This document shows positions 24,401 to 33,493 of a stretch of DNA of 64,000 nt, in pieces. The notes beneath the pieces were generated by a model. The model was not told the origin of the DNA and did not search any database. It saw nothing but the letters and a program-made list of their open reading frames with translations. How positions within the stretch are numbered: the first letter of the stretch is position 1; each line of letters starts with the position of its first letter. Where the stretch lies: contig OX381717.1 in the NCBI GenBank assembly GCA_947462335.1, positions 42,885,523-42,949,522 on the forward strand. The letters are read 5' to 3'. The translations under genes were made by a program, and so were the position numbers. This stretch comes from Harmothoe impar (lineage: Eukaryota; Annelida; Polychaeta; Phyllodocida; Polynoidae).

Positions 24401-27400
24401 AGGGTGTTTGATCTCATAGAGAGGGATACATTCAGTTGGCCCAACAAACAGGCCATACATAATGTCAGATCCCTCGGTTTGTCAGGAAATGTGGAAAGGG
24501 ACTACCGCACCTCTACCTCCTTACCCCCCTCGCGTAACCATGGTAACCACCCCACCCAGACCCACTGCAATAGTGTATCAGGGAAGTGGCTATCCCACCA
24601 TAATCTAACAAACTGCAATAATGCAGTAGCAGCTATGGGAGGTAGGCCTATGAACACACAACACCACCCCCCACTGCCCAAAACCCCCCACAGCACCAGC
24701 CAAAAAATGTGGAAGGGGGCTTCCAGCACCAAGGGAGATGGTAGGGATCCCCCCGGACAATAACATCCCCCAAACCGGACAAAAACAGTATATTGCGGAC
24801 TCAAACGGTGCGTCCGCACAGGGTGGTAACGGACACCTCAATCGAAATAATAACCCCTCCCCGGAATCCGTGGTGCTCTCGTGCCCTCTCGCGCCCCGCG
24901 AGAGGAGACGAGACTTGACGAGGCTCGCCGAGACAAGACAAGACGACAAAGATCAACATGGCCGGTGCCAACTCGCATCGATTCGAATCAATAAAAATGC
25001 TCAAACTGGCCTAGATTACCACCATTCCAACCCCCCAGCACATGTTTTCGGCCTAGAATTCAAAATTAAGAGAATGGGACACGTCTCAGCCCTCAAAACG
25101 GCCTAAAACTGGAAATATCGACCCGTCGGCAAGCCGAAAATTGTCAAAACAACAACAATTTCCGAATCTCGCACCCTCTCGCGAACGGCGAGAGGAGACG
25201 AGACGTCAATAATCAACATGGCAGCGCCCACGCCGACCCCGTACGAGAGGTAAACAAGGCGAATTCTAGCGAAAAGGAGTGCTATCGTAGCGCCCCTGCA
25301 CCCAGAAGCGCTATAAATGGCAGCAGCAGTGAAGAACCATCACTCACACACCCACAAACCATAAATTATGGAAAATCTCCGGCAGAATCGATCGGGGAAG
25401 GGTATCTCAGTCAATCAGCTGACTCAGTCAACACTGACAGTGACACTGGTAAGCATGCACACACTGCCAGCCTACAGAGCCTCCCCACATACTTTGATAG
25501 GGTCAGACAAATAGCCAAAGGGAACCACGAGCATATAGACATAGACATATCTCCATCTGTACTCTCAGAATACAGAAAAACATTCTGGCCTAGCTTCGCT
25601 CACAGTGCTACCAGTGACAATAAAACAGCACAATATGCAAAAATATATGATGTAGTGAGGGCCACAGGGCTTCCCAACCACATGGTATCCAGACTAGTGC
25701 TTCCCACTTCCCTCAACATATCCGCCTGGGAGAAGTACCTATCACACAGGGACCCACTCCTCTTGGATATGATAAAGTATGGTTTCCCACTGGGCTACCT
25801 AGGCCCGGTTAGCGACACAACAAAGGTAGACAACCACCCGAGTGCCACAAACTACTGTGATAAAGTATCAGACTGTATAAACTTGTACGTGAGTTCTTGA
25901 TTCTTGTACGCGAGTTTGGCTTATACCTACGGTTTTACCTCATACCTCTGGTTTTACGGTACTAGCATAAAGGATATCCGTCCTTTGGGTCAGTCCTCTC
26001 TGTACATGAATTTAAACTTTGCGATATAGTGGAGCTGCCTATCAGTCTGATGAGGAACAACTGCTCTGCAGCCATGCGCAGAGATGACCTTTTTCAGATG
26101 TTGAAGCAATTGAAGCATAATTATAGTCCTTTTTGTAAAGACACCATGTGGTCAATTATCATACTTTGGTAACAGAGTGTATACTGAGTAGGTGCTAATG
26201 ATATCAAAAAAAGTAAACCTTGGAAAGATAGTTTGAGGATTATATTTCTCTTTCAATAATGATGATTTTTGTCAGATTTTTGTCCCTATTTTTAGAATTT
26301 GCATCCAAACTCTTCAAGTATTCAACTACATTTTCCTTTATGTTTTATTTTATTTTTTTATTTTTTTTATTTTCAGTTGTGATGTTTATAGTGAAGACGA
26401 TGTGGAATCTCCCCAGGTGGTAACACCTGTTCCCCCAACCATCTATTTTCTTGACAAGCACTGCGATCCATGGTCAACTAGTAATGCTCCTGACACCTAT
26501 TGCTATGAAGATTGTTACATGAGTGGTTCAGCGAAAATAATTTCAACTCTTTGCAGTACTACAAGCCCATATTTTGCAATAACTGGCATTGGTAGGTACT
26601 TATTTACTAATAATCATCATCATACTTAGAACCCAACAGATGGTGATGTTAGGGGAAATCCCTCTAATTTAATTTCATGCCTGGAAGTTGGTGTTGAAAT
26701 AGTGAGTTCCAAAATGGTTGTTGAGAACTGACAGCTCAAGGACAGTGTATCCTTATTTTAAATTCTTAACTACTGGATTCTGTCAGATACAGCATGTTTC
26801 TCCCTGTATAGATCATTGCGGTTTTACACCAGCAAGAGATGTCATTTTTGGTGACCCTATTGTTAAATAGTGACCACCACCTAAGATATAGACAAATGCC
26901 AACAACCATTGATACCATCTTATTTCACAAGTTAGGGTTTGGACCATATCCCATGAAGCTGCAGGCGAGTGAAATATATCAGAGGAGGTATCAATGTAGT
27001 TGAAATTTGTGTTTATTTTTTATTTGAAGCCCTTTGAATTAATGAAGGAAAATGTATTTTTTTCTTATCCCATTGAATACAGCCATATTGTATTCAATGG
27101 GGGCATTGAATACTGCCCTAAAGCATAGGAAGTCTTGAATTTCAAAAAAATAAAAGGACATACTTAATTCTGTTGCAGACATTGACGAGTGTAATAACGG
27201 TGTTCACTACGGCTGTCAGGGACCGTTCCCAGGGAATTGTAAGAAGAGAGATGCTTGCGGTCCATTCACTGACTGTATTAACCTCCAGGGATCCTGGCTT
27301 TGTGAATGTTCAAATGGTTACCAGTTTACCAATGGCCTGAGTGGTGATCCCTACGACATGAGCGTTGGATGTACAGGTAAGATCAAAAACATAACAAGTT

Positions 27401-30400
27401 TGTCTGCTGTGGCCAGTTCTATGGACAAAGGTTCACTAGAATTATGTATACACTACTAAGGATCAATCTGTTTAGCTATGTAACTTGATAACATTATCGG
27501 CTGTAAAGAACTGGCGAGAGTCATCTAACTGGGGTGTGAATGGGGCTGCCATATTCACTATGAGAAAAAGGTATTCTCTCTTATAGTTCCATCACCAAAG
27601 TTGAAAATTTACTTTTGGGCAAGTTTCAATTTCCATATGCTCAGCACTTTTTTGTATTGTGCATCTCAAAGTGTTAGGAAAATTTGTATTTTTTTTCTTT
27701 TCTCTGACTTAACTCTTTTTTAATGGCAATAATTATGAGCTCATTGATTGAGTAAAGCACACATACAATATGTGATAAAGTAATTTATAATACCATTTAG
27801 ATATCGATGAGTGTCAGACAACTGGTATCTGTGGAGAGTTGGGACAGTGCCGGAATACACCTGGATCATACGTCTGTATCTGCACCTGGCCACTGGTCTG
27901 GTCTGAGGACACAGGCACCTGCAATGGTCAGGGAATATTCCCTAACTTTGACATTTAAGTTGAATAATATCTATTCAAAGAAATTATGAAAATTTACCTC
28001 ATTTTTTTCTTATGTGAGAGTAATGTCTTATGAAATAACAAATACCAAAGATGTCTTTGTAGAATCAAAATAAGATTATATTGATGCTAATGATAACCAA
28101 GAGTGTCCTCAATATTTTAGCTAAGTTCAAATCCTGCATAAAATGCATAATGAAATTGCATAAAAACTAGGAAGACTGCATTTCATCTGAAAAGTGGTAA
28201 AGTGATGAAATAATAGTTTTTACAAATTATAATCCTTTCTATTGATTAATTGCAGTTATGAAATAGCTATAGGAAATTGTAGCTCATATCTTTTTATATA
28301 CTTAACAGGATAGAATGTTGCTTTTGTCAACAGGTGGAGAAGTGAATGAATGTGTTGATGATGACATTTGCGGCTTCCTTGGACAGTGTCGTAATACAGT
28401 TGGGTCCTACTTTTGTATCTGTCCCTACCATGAGCTGTATGATGAGGACACCAACAAATGTCTAAGTAAGTCAATCATGTGTAAACCTCAAGTCAGTGTT
28501 ACATCATAGTCTTTATCTTCTAAAAAAGTATTTAGGAGATTCATTGACTGGGAATTTCCATAAACTGTAAAACTTTGCGCATAGGCCATGGCTAGTATGT
28601 GAGTCAGATCTCCAGTGCCACTAATAGGATCACTACAGAGTCGGGGTGTGGCTTATACACGAGTTTTTGTTATCATAATGCAGTACAAAAGTCACCATAG
28701 TCAAATTGCTGGTGCTGCTTATAGGATCATCCTGAAGTTTGTGCAGCTTATACGGGACTAGCGCATTAGGCTATGGGGGCCGCCATCTTGGCTCAGAGCA
28801 ATGCATTGTGGTTAGGCCCCCGACTCCAGAGCAGTGCATTATGGGAGAATTTCTTATCAGCACCTTTGTTCTAGGTGTGAGGGGAGAGAATTAGCATGAT
28901 AAGAAGATTGAGTTTAGCCCCCGACTACCTGAGGTACCAGGATGCGCTAGTCCCGTATACGTGTGTTACGCTTATACTCGAGGTTTTACTCAATATTGTT
29001 GGAATCCAGACAAAACACAAACATTCTGATTCTTTTTTTAATGAAAAAATGGCTAAACAGAAGGAAACTGAACTGGCTAAAAAATCACATTGAATGACAA
29101 AATACCAAATTATCTAAGCAGCAGGGGGAAAGCATGCTGTTATACAGTAACTTGCTGATAGATTCATTTTCATCAACACCATACCATCAAGGATGACGGT
29201 GCATGCATTCAGTTTTAGTTTCAGAAAAAAACAACATTTTTAGAAATTAATAATCTATACATTTACAGCAAAATTGAAACCAATTAAAAACCTTTAGAAT
29301 ATAAACCTAATTACATTTCTTCAGAGCCAAAATGTGACCTCCTCCCCAACGTACCAAATGCTGTTGCTACACCAGGACTTCCCTCGTCTCCAAGTTATGA
29401 AGACAATGTCCTGTACCGCTGTCTGGATGGATACAAGGTGGTGTATCAGGGTATCCCAGTGTATGAGCCCACCCCCCTGTATGGCTACACTCCCACCTAC
29501 TACAACTCCTATGTTGGGGTAGACACTGGAGATACCTTTCAAGCGACTTGTTCCCTGAGTGGTCTATGGATGCCATTCCCATTTCCGGCGTGTGAGCGTA
29601 AGTGTCATTTTGAAGTTGTATGTTATTAATTCTAAAGTTTTAATGAATGATTGAGGTATGCCATATGGCCTAAACAAAGTCAATGAGTACTAGTAAGTAT
29701 TCACTCTGGTCATGAAATGATAGTTGTGCAGAGTTTGATGAACCTTTGATCAGTAGGGCATGATTGTAGACTTATCGTAATTTCAAGTCCCACCTTTGAA
29801 CTTTTTTCACTATGGAGTTAAAGGGTGACATGATCAACCCTCGTAGTGCAGATGAGTCACTTACCGGCATTGCATTTCTACATCATGATAAAACATGAAC
29901 TATTTATCTGGCTATTAAAAGGTGAAATCAAGTGGGAATAACAGTCATCAATATTGCCAAATAACGATCCAAAAAACAAACATTATGATTTTCATTTGTC
30001 AGGTATGAAGTGTCCAGCCCCTGATGCCATTTCCAATGCTGAACCTGTGAGTGTGGGGACTGTGTATGAGTATGGAGACACAGTGACCTACACCTGTAGA
30101 GCCGGCTACCAACCCTACGACAAACTCAACCCCTACTCCTTTACCATCACGTGCCAGGACACTGGCAAGTGGACCCCCAGCAGCAGCTGTGATGGTAAGA
30201 CAATGTTAAAATGTTATCTCTCATAAATCCAGACTCAGCCTTGTTTTATAGGGTGTGGCTTATACAATGTGTACTAAATTAGCAATTTTCATATCCCACT
30301 GCAAATTTCAGCATTTGTTAACGATGTAGGGTTCGTGCTCTTACACTGATGCTAAGGTGTCTTTTATTAAAAATATTTATGTACCGGCCTGTATATTGCT

Positions 30401-32222
30401 GAAGCTACCAGGTTGGATAGTTCATGGCATAAAAGGTTACACAGACAAAAATAAGAAAATACGTTTTTCTTAAAGCAAATGCCCTGTCTGCCAGATGAGT
30501 TTAAAAAACTTATTTTCTTGAAATGAGATAATTTTTCTTGGCTGTGTAGTCTCTACACTTGTACCTCATGTCATGCCATACATATTTTACTCACTAAATT
30601 CTACCAATAATGTCTAGATGTTAATGAGTGTGAGACTGACGGTTACGTGTGTGGGGAGTCCAAGCATTGCATCAACACGGTTGGGAGCTACCTGTGCTCC
30701 TGCTCACCCAACTACTACCAGGCACCTGAAGATGACGACAAGTGTCTCGAACGTGAGTGCACATGATCAACCCTGTATGTGATACTGTGAAAGTATGGAA
30801 TAAATACCAGCGAATTTGTCGATTTTCACTCATCTGCGAAAATTAAACCTGTAAAAATAAGCACTTTCACAGCAGTTAGTATAGTCCAAGTAAGTCACTG
30901 TATAATTATGTTTTATAAAGTGGAAGACGGAATGATCGCATGAGGTAAAGTCGAAACAATCAACATGTGTGATGGTTATAGAAACATAATTATACACACA
31001 CAGTGGCCTACACCAATCTATATCTGACTTATACTGACAGTACTACTACTTTTGTTCTAGGCATATCGGGCCAACCCTTACAGTTTGGCTCCAGGGTGAC
31101 TGAGAAATCTGGCAAATTATGAAAGAGTACACCACATTAAATCACTGTGCAAACCCTAAAGGGCTAACATTCCTTTTGCAGCTTTGTCATGGATAACATG
31201 TGAGCTGATGGAGAGGCTGGACCTGTGCATCAACGGTAAATGTGAGATGCCGGATGACAAGGCCAGATGTGTGTAAGTCTGATTTCTTTCTACACAACAT
31301 TTAGATGAGAAACCGGTGGGACCTCCAGGCCTAACACAGGGTGTCCCTGACATCCTTATTAGTCACCCCATGCTACCCACACACTGCATCAATGCCTTCC
31401 CTGAATTATTGTATACTAATTCCATTCTACCTGAGCTCCACCTTTTATAATTTATTGTGAAATAACTCTGCATAACAAGAACATGAAGAAATGATGATTA
31501 TAATGAAGCGTAATTAATTCCCCTCATTTTCCGCCATTTTTGAAACAGGTGCAATGATGGCTACGTTGGCCGGGCTTGTGACAGAGCGATGTATGACACG
31601 GGCCTCATCCTCGGGGTTGTCGCGTTGGTTCTCGTTGGTATGATGCTGACTGCCCTTCTTGTGTACTACTGCCGTACATTGGGCATCAGAAACAGACCTG
31701 GCTTCCCAACTGTAGGACCTCCCAATCCTCCTCCTCCTCCGTTCAGGGGACCTTTCCCACCTCGTTTCGGGGAACCTGCATATGGAAGGTAAGTCTGAAA
31801 TAACGTTAACCCTTTACATGGGATGTGTCCATAGAGGAGAGAATTCCGGAACCTTATACAATGAAAACTTGGCTGAAATGTCTGTGTATGTGTTTCTCCT
31901 TTACTCTGGTTACACAATCCCATCACTAACTGCAAGAAAAGCCTGAGTAGGAGGTATTTAATCACAACACAGTGCACTTCAATCGACAGCTCTCTCTACC
32001 CCATGTCAGCTAGGTGACATCTAATATGAGACAAAAATGAAAAAGAACAGCATTATTTCGCAATATGGACAAAGTTTTACAAAAGTCCAAACCAATTTGT
32101 AATGCAGGTCTGCTTTTCATTATCCATCATCATTCATGTAGAAACAACAGGTAATCAGTGATGTTCATGCTCTGATTATTTTCAGAAGTCCCTTCGGACC
32201 CAAACCAGTGGGACCATTTTAG
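6433..32222 (+). CDS. type I membrane protein with EGF and Sushi domains (13 exons)
   Basis: Coding exons by GT-AG sites: 6433-6541, 13711-13812, 22907-23147, 26377-26591, 27179-27376, 27801-27926, 28334-28465, 29325-29597, 30003-30194, 30618-30752, 31182-31272, 31549-31788, 32186-32222. Together they give 2091 bases, 696 residues plus TAG, with no stop. Exon 1 holds a signal peptide ([18 protein letters not shown]). Residues 71-222 form an unrecognised Cys-rich region. Residues 223-374 are three EGF-like domains, two of them opening with DIDEC like calcium-binding EGFs. Residues 375-529 are two Sushi/CCP domains, one per exon. Residues 530-574 are a calcium-binding type EGF (DVNEC). Residues 581-615 are a short six-cysteine EGF. 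A membrane helix spans about 623-645, followed by a 50-residue Pro-rich tail with PPPPPF and FPPRF, possible SH3/WW/EVH1 ligands. Most introns are phase 1, as in shuffled modules. A cell-surface adhesion or receptor role is inferred. The exact orthologue is not recognised, and extra 5' exons are possible. Confidence 0.85.
7485..7850. repeat. GGGATAGGTAGGCTGA minisatellite in intron 1
   Basis: The motif GGATAGGTAG recurs about ten times with variable spacing (roughly 15-60 bp) between 7485 and 7850. A block just before it (7402-7480, containing GGGAACTATGAAGAATAGGGG) is repeated in reverse complement at about 8237-8312. The minisatellite therefore sits between the arms of a larger inverted repeat. 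It is non-coding. Confidence 0.75.
7866..8101 (+). repeat. dispersed repeat, matched in inverse at 34091-34325
   Basis: About 235 bases here match the reverse complement of 34091-34325 almost base for base, including AAAGTACTTTTGGATATAG, AGGGTGAATATGTTGTAGC and GGAAAATGCTGAACTTATTC. High similarity over a sharply bounded length marks a recently active short interspersed element. No tRNA-like promoter or coding region is visible. Confidence 0.85.
9310..10612 (+). pseudogene. LINE reverse transcriptase 3' remnant, interrupted
   Basis: Two pieces of the C-terminal part of a non-LTR RT lie on the plus strand. 9310-9535 reads like the region after the catalytic domain ([28 protein letters not shown]) with a frameshift just after. 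10138-10605 continues with the typical C-terminal domain ([27 protein letters not shown]) and ends at a stop followed by a GAA-rich tail, which may be the element's 3' end. The 600 bases between (about 9536-10137) do not fit and look inserted. It lies in intron 1 of the EGF-Sushi gene, in the same orientation. It is from a different family than the LINE at the window start. Confidence 0.75.
10985..12155. repeat. dispersed repeat, copy 2
   Basis: This is the partner of 5205-5995. It carries an extra block near 11105-11155 (a small hairpin around CCCAGTCACCCATTGTGACTGGG) and a clean insertion of a TTAA-flanked MITE at 12013-12109. That insertion interrupts sequence continuous in copy 1. No gene is present. 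Confidence 0.7.
12013..12109. mobile_element. MITE with TTAA target duplication
   Basis: The element is bounded by TTAA on both sides (12013-12016, 12106-12109). It has inverted ends (AAGTGGCATTCTCACC against AAGGGGCATTCTCACC) and is only 89 bases between the TTAA copies. A related copy lies at 43121-43205, also with TTAA on both sides and the internal block CTAGTACTGTTCTAG. TTAA target sites and this size fit a non-autonomous piggyBac-like MITE, although no transposase is present to confirm it. Confidence 0.8.
12397..13244. mobile_element. 848-bp TIR element with inverted internal tandem motif
   Basis: The ends are perfect 25-bp terminal inverted repeats beginning GGGGAGGCCTGGGAGAATTG, flanked by TA on each side. 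Inside, the 15-mer GGAGAACTGGGACAC occurs about four times in the left half in forward orientation. Its complement GTGTCCCAGTTCTCC occurs about four times in the right half (12970-13050). Repeated subterminal motifs are often transposase-binding sites. No transposase ORF is present, so the element is non-autonomous. It lies in intron 1 of the EGF-Sushi gene. Confidence 0.9.
13857..14504 (+). repeat. 5' LTR
   Basis: 648 bases, TG...CA ends, nearly identical to 20518-21165. The visible differences are one base in the TTTTTAGTCAG/TTTTTGGTCAG block and three in the CCATG/CGGTT block close to the end. An 80-codon minus-strand reading frame occurs in both LTRs but resembles nothing and is not called. 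Confidence 0.95.
14506..14518 (+). promoter_or_regulatory. primer-binding site, tRNA-Leu type
   Basis: TGGTGTCAGAAGT starts two bases after the 5' LTR. It is complementary to the 3' end (ACTTCTGACACCA) of eukaryotic tRNA-Leu, the primer known for sea-urchin SURL-type gypsy elements. The match covers 13 bases and then stops, so it is slightly shorter than usual. Confidence 0.8.
14600..15790 (+). repeat. degenerate long-unit repeats in the LTR-element leader
   Basis: The untranslated leader contains at least five diverged copies of a block with the core GCCGACTTCGTCGTCGACTT, mostly followed by TTGTCTCTGTA and lying near 14668, 15145, 15308, 15510 and 15735. Spacing is about 160-480 bp. The copies also share ACACTCGG-AGG and GGTTCTAA-type segments. 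Such a leader could hold packaging or dimerisation signals, but this is only a guess. No long reading frame runs through it. Confidence 0.6.
16172..16765 (+). CDS. Gag N-terminal segment, ends at an in-frame TAA
   Basis: 197 codons, with a likely start at ATG 16172 or, more plausibly, the ATG at 16214 ([18 protein letters not shown]). The segment is rich in Ser, Asp, Arg and Gln and ends in a Gln-Gly repeat ([11 protein letters not shown]). The TAA at 16763-16765 is in the same frame as the 947-codon Gag-protease frame. No other stop occurs between them (16766-16894), and the Gln-Gly repeat continues after the TAA. The two ORFs were therefore one ORF, cut by a single nonsense change, or are joined by readthrough. 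The function is not recognised; it is presumably the matrix-like Gag N-terminus. Confidence 0.65.
   Translation: MYNCHTIVIGKLGAMSRSDTSRDTSPKRPRDFYPRYLEKDRWPPSPANTGASADASADASTRTSAASTIPGIQSNLDRGDSAIQVQSKQQDRQDEMRSSRFDYCSSDDSRYQQNSDAERQRSIVPHDRQTMQDSNKAIVHAVNNLAHLSMQHISNQPDVPDALRGLVASGIYQPRDIRDRGQSQGQVQGQVRSDIQG
16895..19738 (+). CDS. Gag-protease polyprotein of the LTR element
   Basis: 947 codons. Residues about 1-430 are an Arg/Ser-rich region resembling RS domains, including about 20 copies of a 12-residue unit. Residues about 435-590 resemble a retrotransposon Gag capsid ([29 protein letters not shown]). Three CCHC knuckles follow at about 657, 683 and 717 ([42 protein letters not shown]). 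An aspartic protease has its active site DTG at 845-847 and a downstream LVLGCDF. The frame stops 105 residues later with no RT. The first ATG in this ORF is internal to the older longer frame that begins upstream at 16172. The Gag should assemble particles and the protease process them; reverse transcription would need an enzyme from another element. Confidence 0.9.
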   Translation: MDDTDSSPVRRNLFPNMTAPRPRLRTTRRMDHPRRSSSSSSTEGSSSPHRRPGRSGVTSSSVSDRRRHGSRRGEDYRQPRDSSPRDERRQPRHSAPRDERRQPRYSSPRDERRQPRHSSPRDERRQPRYSSPRDERRQPRHSSPRDKRRQPRHSSPRDERRQPKHSSPRDERHQLRYSSPRDERRQPRHSAPRDERRQPRYSSPRDERRQPRHSSPRDERRQPRYSSPRDERRQPRHSSPRDKRRQPRHSSPRDERRQPRHSSPRDERHQLRYSSPRDERRQPRYSSPRDKRRQLRHSSPRDDRRRPRHSSPVEERRHHREHISSNGRRHDVRGYKVDGLYVLAQSPSHIDSSADDSSGRDQRQQGRDRDYRYPTSPREGGKRRGRRSKSPPSPKRRQSQSPYRRRSPSPRRQSSRPHHRRSSSSESTTSRKKRINLVKPKSYSGSVPWEEYKSYFSRLTRLNNWDEDEKLDILLVQLEGEAQRFVDGGSMSVTRSFRCLDEALQHRFGAQQQAAVHQAALKGRVRKENETLAALAQDIRYLVKLAYPGFSADAAEVMAIERFTQALTTPALSKAVYDAEPSSLDFAVKAADREEAWHGAENRDNVTKVRFRGTSHEGLNATSPREIMDLKQKVELLTSELADVRKSQSPQRQSSGCYTCGEINHWQRQCPRARTPSPHSARKCYTCGDLNHVRRDCPRSPARSQNQSPGRSQTMGCFTCGDPRHYKRDCPRTQSPHGRYSHSPSNQYSTRGRSASPGRNQSTWNPPGHRDSPHPNSAIQQNRSYSQTNDARPRPLDTVPIIRTTDQASVRMVGIKVIKPALEEMRVMVAISTPQGDEHVAALIDTGTERSLMGTELLHRLQLRNVSLDMRPMDPGLQLYAVNNTPMEIKNIAHLTLQSRLGVFKHDFLITDVCPELVLGCDFMRGNNWEWSWRDNDVRLSHGHTTH
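17116..17855 (+). repeat. 36-bp coding repeat with 288-bp higher-order duplication
   Basis: About twenty 36-bp units encode variants of [12 protein letters not shown]. Alternating units end RH or RY, giving a 72-bp alternation. Eight units form a 288-bp block (starting near 17150) that is tandemly duplicated at 17438-17725 with very few changes. Because the unit is a multiple of three, other frames and the opposite strand are also open, which explains the long antisense frames. No codon bias supports those frames. Confidence 0.93.
19816..19830 (+). promoter_or_regulatory. internal polypurine stretch after the protease stop
   Basis: AAAGGAGGGGAGGAA is a purine run about 80 bases after the Gag-protease stop codon, well away from the LTR. 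It could be an internal polypurine tract or a relic of the junction where pol was lost. The role is a guess. Confidence 0.3.
20031..20225 (+). repeat. 39-bp tandem repeat in LTR element 3' region
   Basis: Five copies of a unit containing TGGACGAAAGGGTGGATGCC start at 20031, 20070, 20109, 20148 and 20194. The first four are exactly 39 bp apart and nearly identical; the last is 46 bp on and diverged. The array lies between the protease stop and the 3' LTR. Confidence 0.92.
20505..20517 (+). promoter_or_regulatory. polypurine tract
   Basis: AAGAAAGGGAGAG directly abuts the 3' LTR, as expected for plus-strand priming in LTR retrotransposons. Confidence 0.8.
20518..21165 (+). repeat. 3' LTR
   Basis: 648 bases, the same length as the 5' LTR and about 99 percent identical by eye. 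It ends ACTACA and is followed by the target duplication GGAC. Confidence 0.95.
22064..22178. repeat. foldback with perfect central hairpin
   Basis: The centre is the hairpin CTTCACGGCACCT-CTCC-AGGTGCCGTGAAG. Imperfect arms extend it on both sides to GATAGAATTAGG/CCTAATTCTATC, giving arms of about 50-55 bp. It lies in intron 2, downstream of the LTR element. It is probably a small foldback MITE. Confidence 0.8.
22682..22850. repeat. imperfect tandem repeat in intron 2
   Basis: Three to four diverged units of roughly 50-55 bp share TGTCCACAAAATACAGC and ACC-ATCAC-AAATTGTCC-type segments. The array lies just upstream of exon 3 of the EGF-Sushi gene. It is non-coding. Confidence 0.65.
23532..24763 (+). 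pseudogene. ORF1 (Gag-like) of a DIRS-like retroelement, frameshifted
   Basis: A Lys-rich start ([16 protein letters not shown] at 23532) runs to a stop near 23708. The frame then shifts at about 23650-23700 into a 347-codon frame (23720-24763). The middle of that frame is highly charged and Pro-rich, followed by a folded-looking part ([36 protein letters not shown]). It resembles ORF1 proteins that precede the polymerase in DIRS/Ngaro-like tyrosine-recombinase elements, in position more than in firm sequence match. Base composition is more GC-rich than the surrounding intron 3. The family call is tentative. Confidence 0.5.
25070..25900 (+). pseudogene. N-terminal part of a DIRS-like polymerase ORF, truncated
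   Basis: The frame is open from 25070 to 25900 (no ATG before about residue 200). It ends in [33 protein letters not shown] and [20 protein letters not shown]. That pattern (a WEKYL block, a GFPLGY block, then N-SA) is typical of the segment just before the RT domain in DIRS-like elements, but the sequence stops before the RT starts. Only the 5' half of the element was kept. Two GC-rich hairpins (CTCTCGCG...CGCGAGAG) occur near 24880 and 25170, each followed by GAGACGAGAC. Confidence 0.55.
28745..28962. repeat. small inverted-repeat element in intron 7
   Basis: TATACGGGACTAGCGCAT near 28749 is perfectly complementary to ATGCGCTAGTCCCGTATA near 28942. Sequences related to the flank (GGTGTGGCTTATACA) recur near 28645 and 30240. 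The element is roughly 220 bp and has no coding content. Confidence 0.7.
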
Positions 32223-32624
32223 TTGCTACCAATATCCGATACCATCAAGGCCTAAATTCACAGCTGAGCCCTCCAAATCAGATGGCAATGAACAGTGTGG
32301 AAGATGTCCTGAAAAATATCTAGCGACAGTGTTCAACAAAAGTATTTCACCATGCACGACATAATATTATCATGCAGGTTGCTCATTTTGCAGGCCCGCC
32401 TAAATTCTTGAAGGCCATAATTGTTACCTTATGTTGTAACTGAAATATAAATATCAAGCAAGAATTTGCTCACTAAAAATAACATCTGAACAGTCCCATT
32501 TCGAAGACCTTGATTAAGGGAGTCAGGAGCATTTAGGGTTGAAAAGATTGGGGTCACCTCCTAGGGAAAACCTTCGAAGTTGGCCCTTGAAGGAGAGCAT
32601 CACACTTCAAGGTGGTATGTTCAT

Positions 32625-32880
32625 AAATTATGACTGTGTCTCCCCAAATCAATCCAAGTTGCAAGTCTGTAACTGGGTGCAATCTATGACCAGGTGCAAT
32701 CTATGATTGGATGCAATCTATGACCGTCTTGAAAGAAAACGGCTTATCTAGGGCAGATGTATAAAAAATGAAATAAAATTGGTAATATAAAGTCTCAAAC
32801 TATCCATCTTTTCCATCTGCCCTTAATGAATCATTTTCTTTTGCACCCGGTCATAAACTTTCAATTTGGATCAATTTGGT
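32625..32880. repeat. inverted element with GGTGCAATCTATGACCA array
   Basis: Three to four tandem copies of a motif near GGGTGCAATCTATGACC (32675-32730) are followed, about 120 bases on, by its inverted form (CACCCGGTCATAAACTTTC). Related elements lie at 47044-47163 and 54645-54942. In those, the internal motif differs (GTCTATGACCGG, GGTGCCAGCTTTGACC) but the ends are similar. Confidence 0.7.
32772..32777 (+). other. AATAAA polyadenylation signal, EGF-Sushi gene
   Basis: AATAAA lies 550 bases after the stop codon at 32222. Another AATAAA lies near 32932. Either could end the transcript. Confidence 0.4.
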
Positions 32881-33137
32881 GAGAGCTTCTATAAAATTGT
32901 CCCTAATTTGATACTGTGACCAATGAACACAAATAAACAGCAGCTTTAAAATCATACAATCACCATGTAGCACAAATACCACAACCACGATGCAATTATG
33001 TAGCAGTGTTCAGATATTTGATATTTTTCTGAATCAATTATCCATGTAACCTTCATGTATCCTACCGATGTTGCTGCACCACATTGTACCTCTTCATTTT
33101 GTTAGAAGGAGATTATACGATAGCAGTATATTGTTAA

Positions 33138-33395
33138 GGGAGTGGTCATTTTTTAACTGCAGGGGGTTTGGTGGATTTAGGGGGGGGGGCTAATAAATTA
33201 GCACCCCTTTTTAGCGAAAAGCTCGCTCGTTACTGTAGCTCAAAGGGGTCGGCCACGCTCAATTTCAACCTGCCTGGGGAGGGGGGGGGGCTGAACAAAT
33301 TTCGACCTCTCCCATGGGGGGTAGACCAAAAAGATTCGAACCCACTCACATGAAAATCCCCCCCCCCCCCCATGTTGTTAAAAAATAACCACTCC
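33138..33395. mobile_element. TIR element with G/C homopolymer runs
   Basis: The ends pair as GGGAGTGGTCATTTTTTAAC and GTTAAAAAATAACCACTCC. Inside are G runs and a matching C run. A related element at 40375-40727 begins GGAGTGGTCATTCTTTA and ends AAAATGGCCACTCC. Both are too short for a transposase. Confidence 0.75.
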
Positions 33396-33493
33396 ATATT
33401 GCTAGTAAGGCAAGGTGCGGAATTTTGCTGATAATGCCACTTAATTACCAACACATTCACTACACCCTGAAGAGTTACATTCAGGCTATTTAT

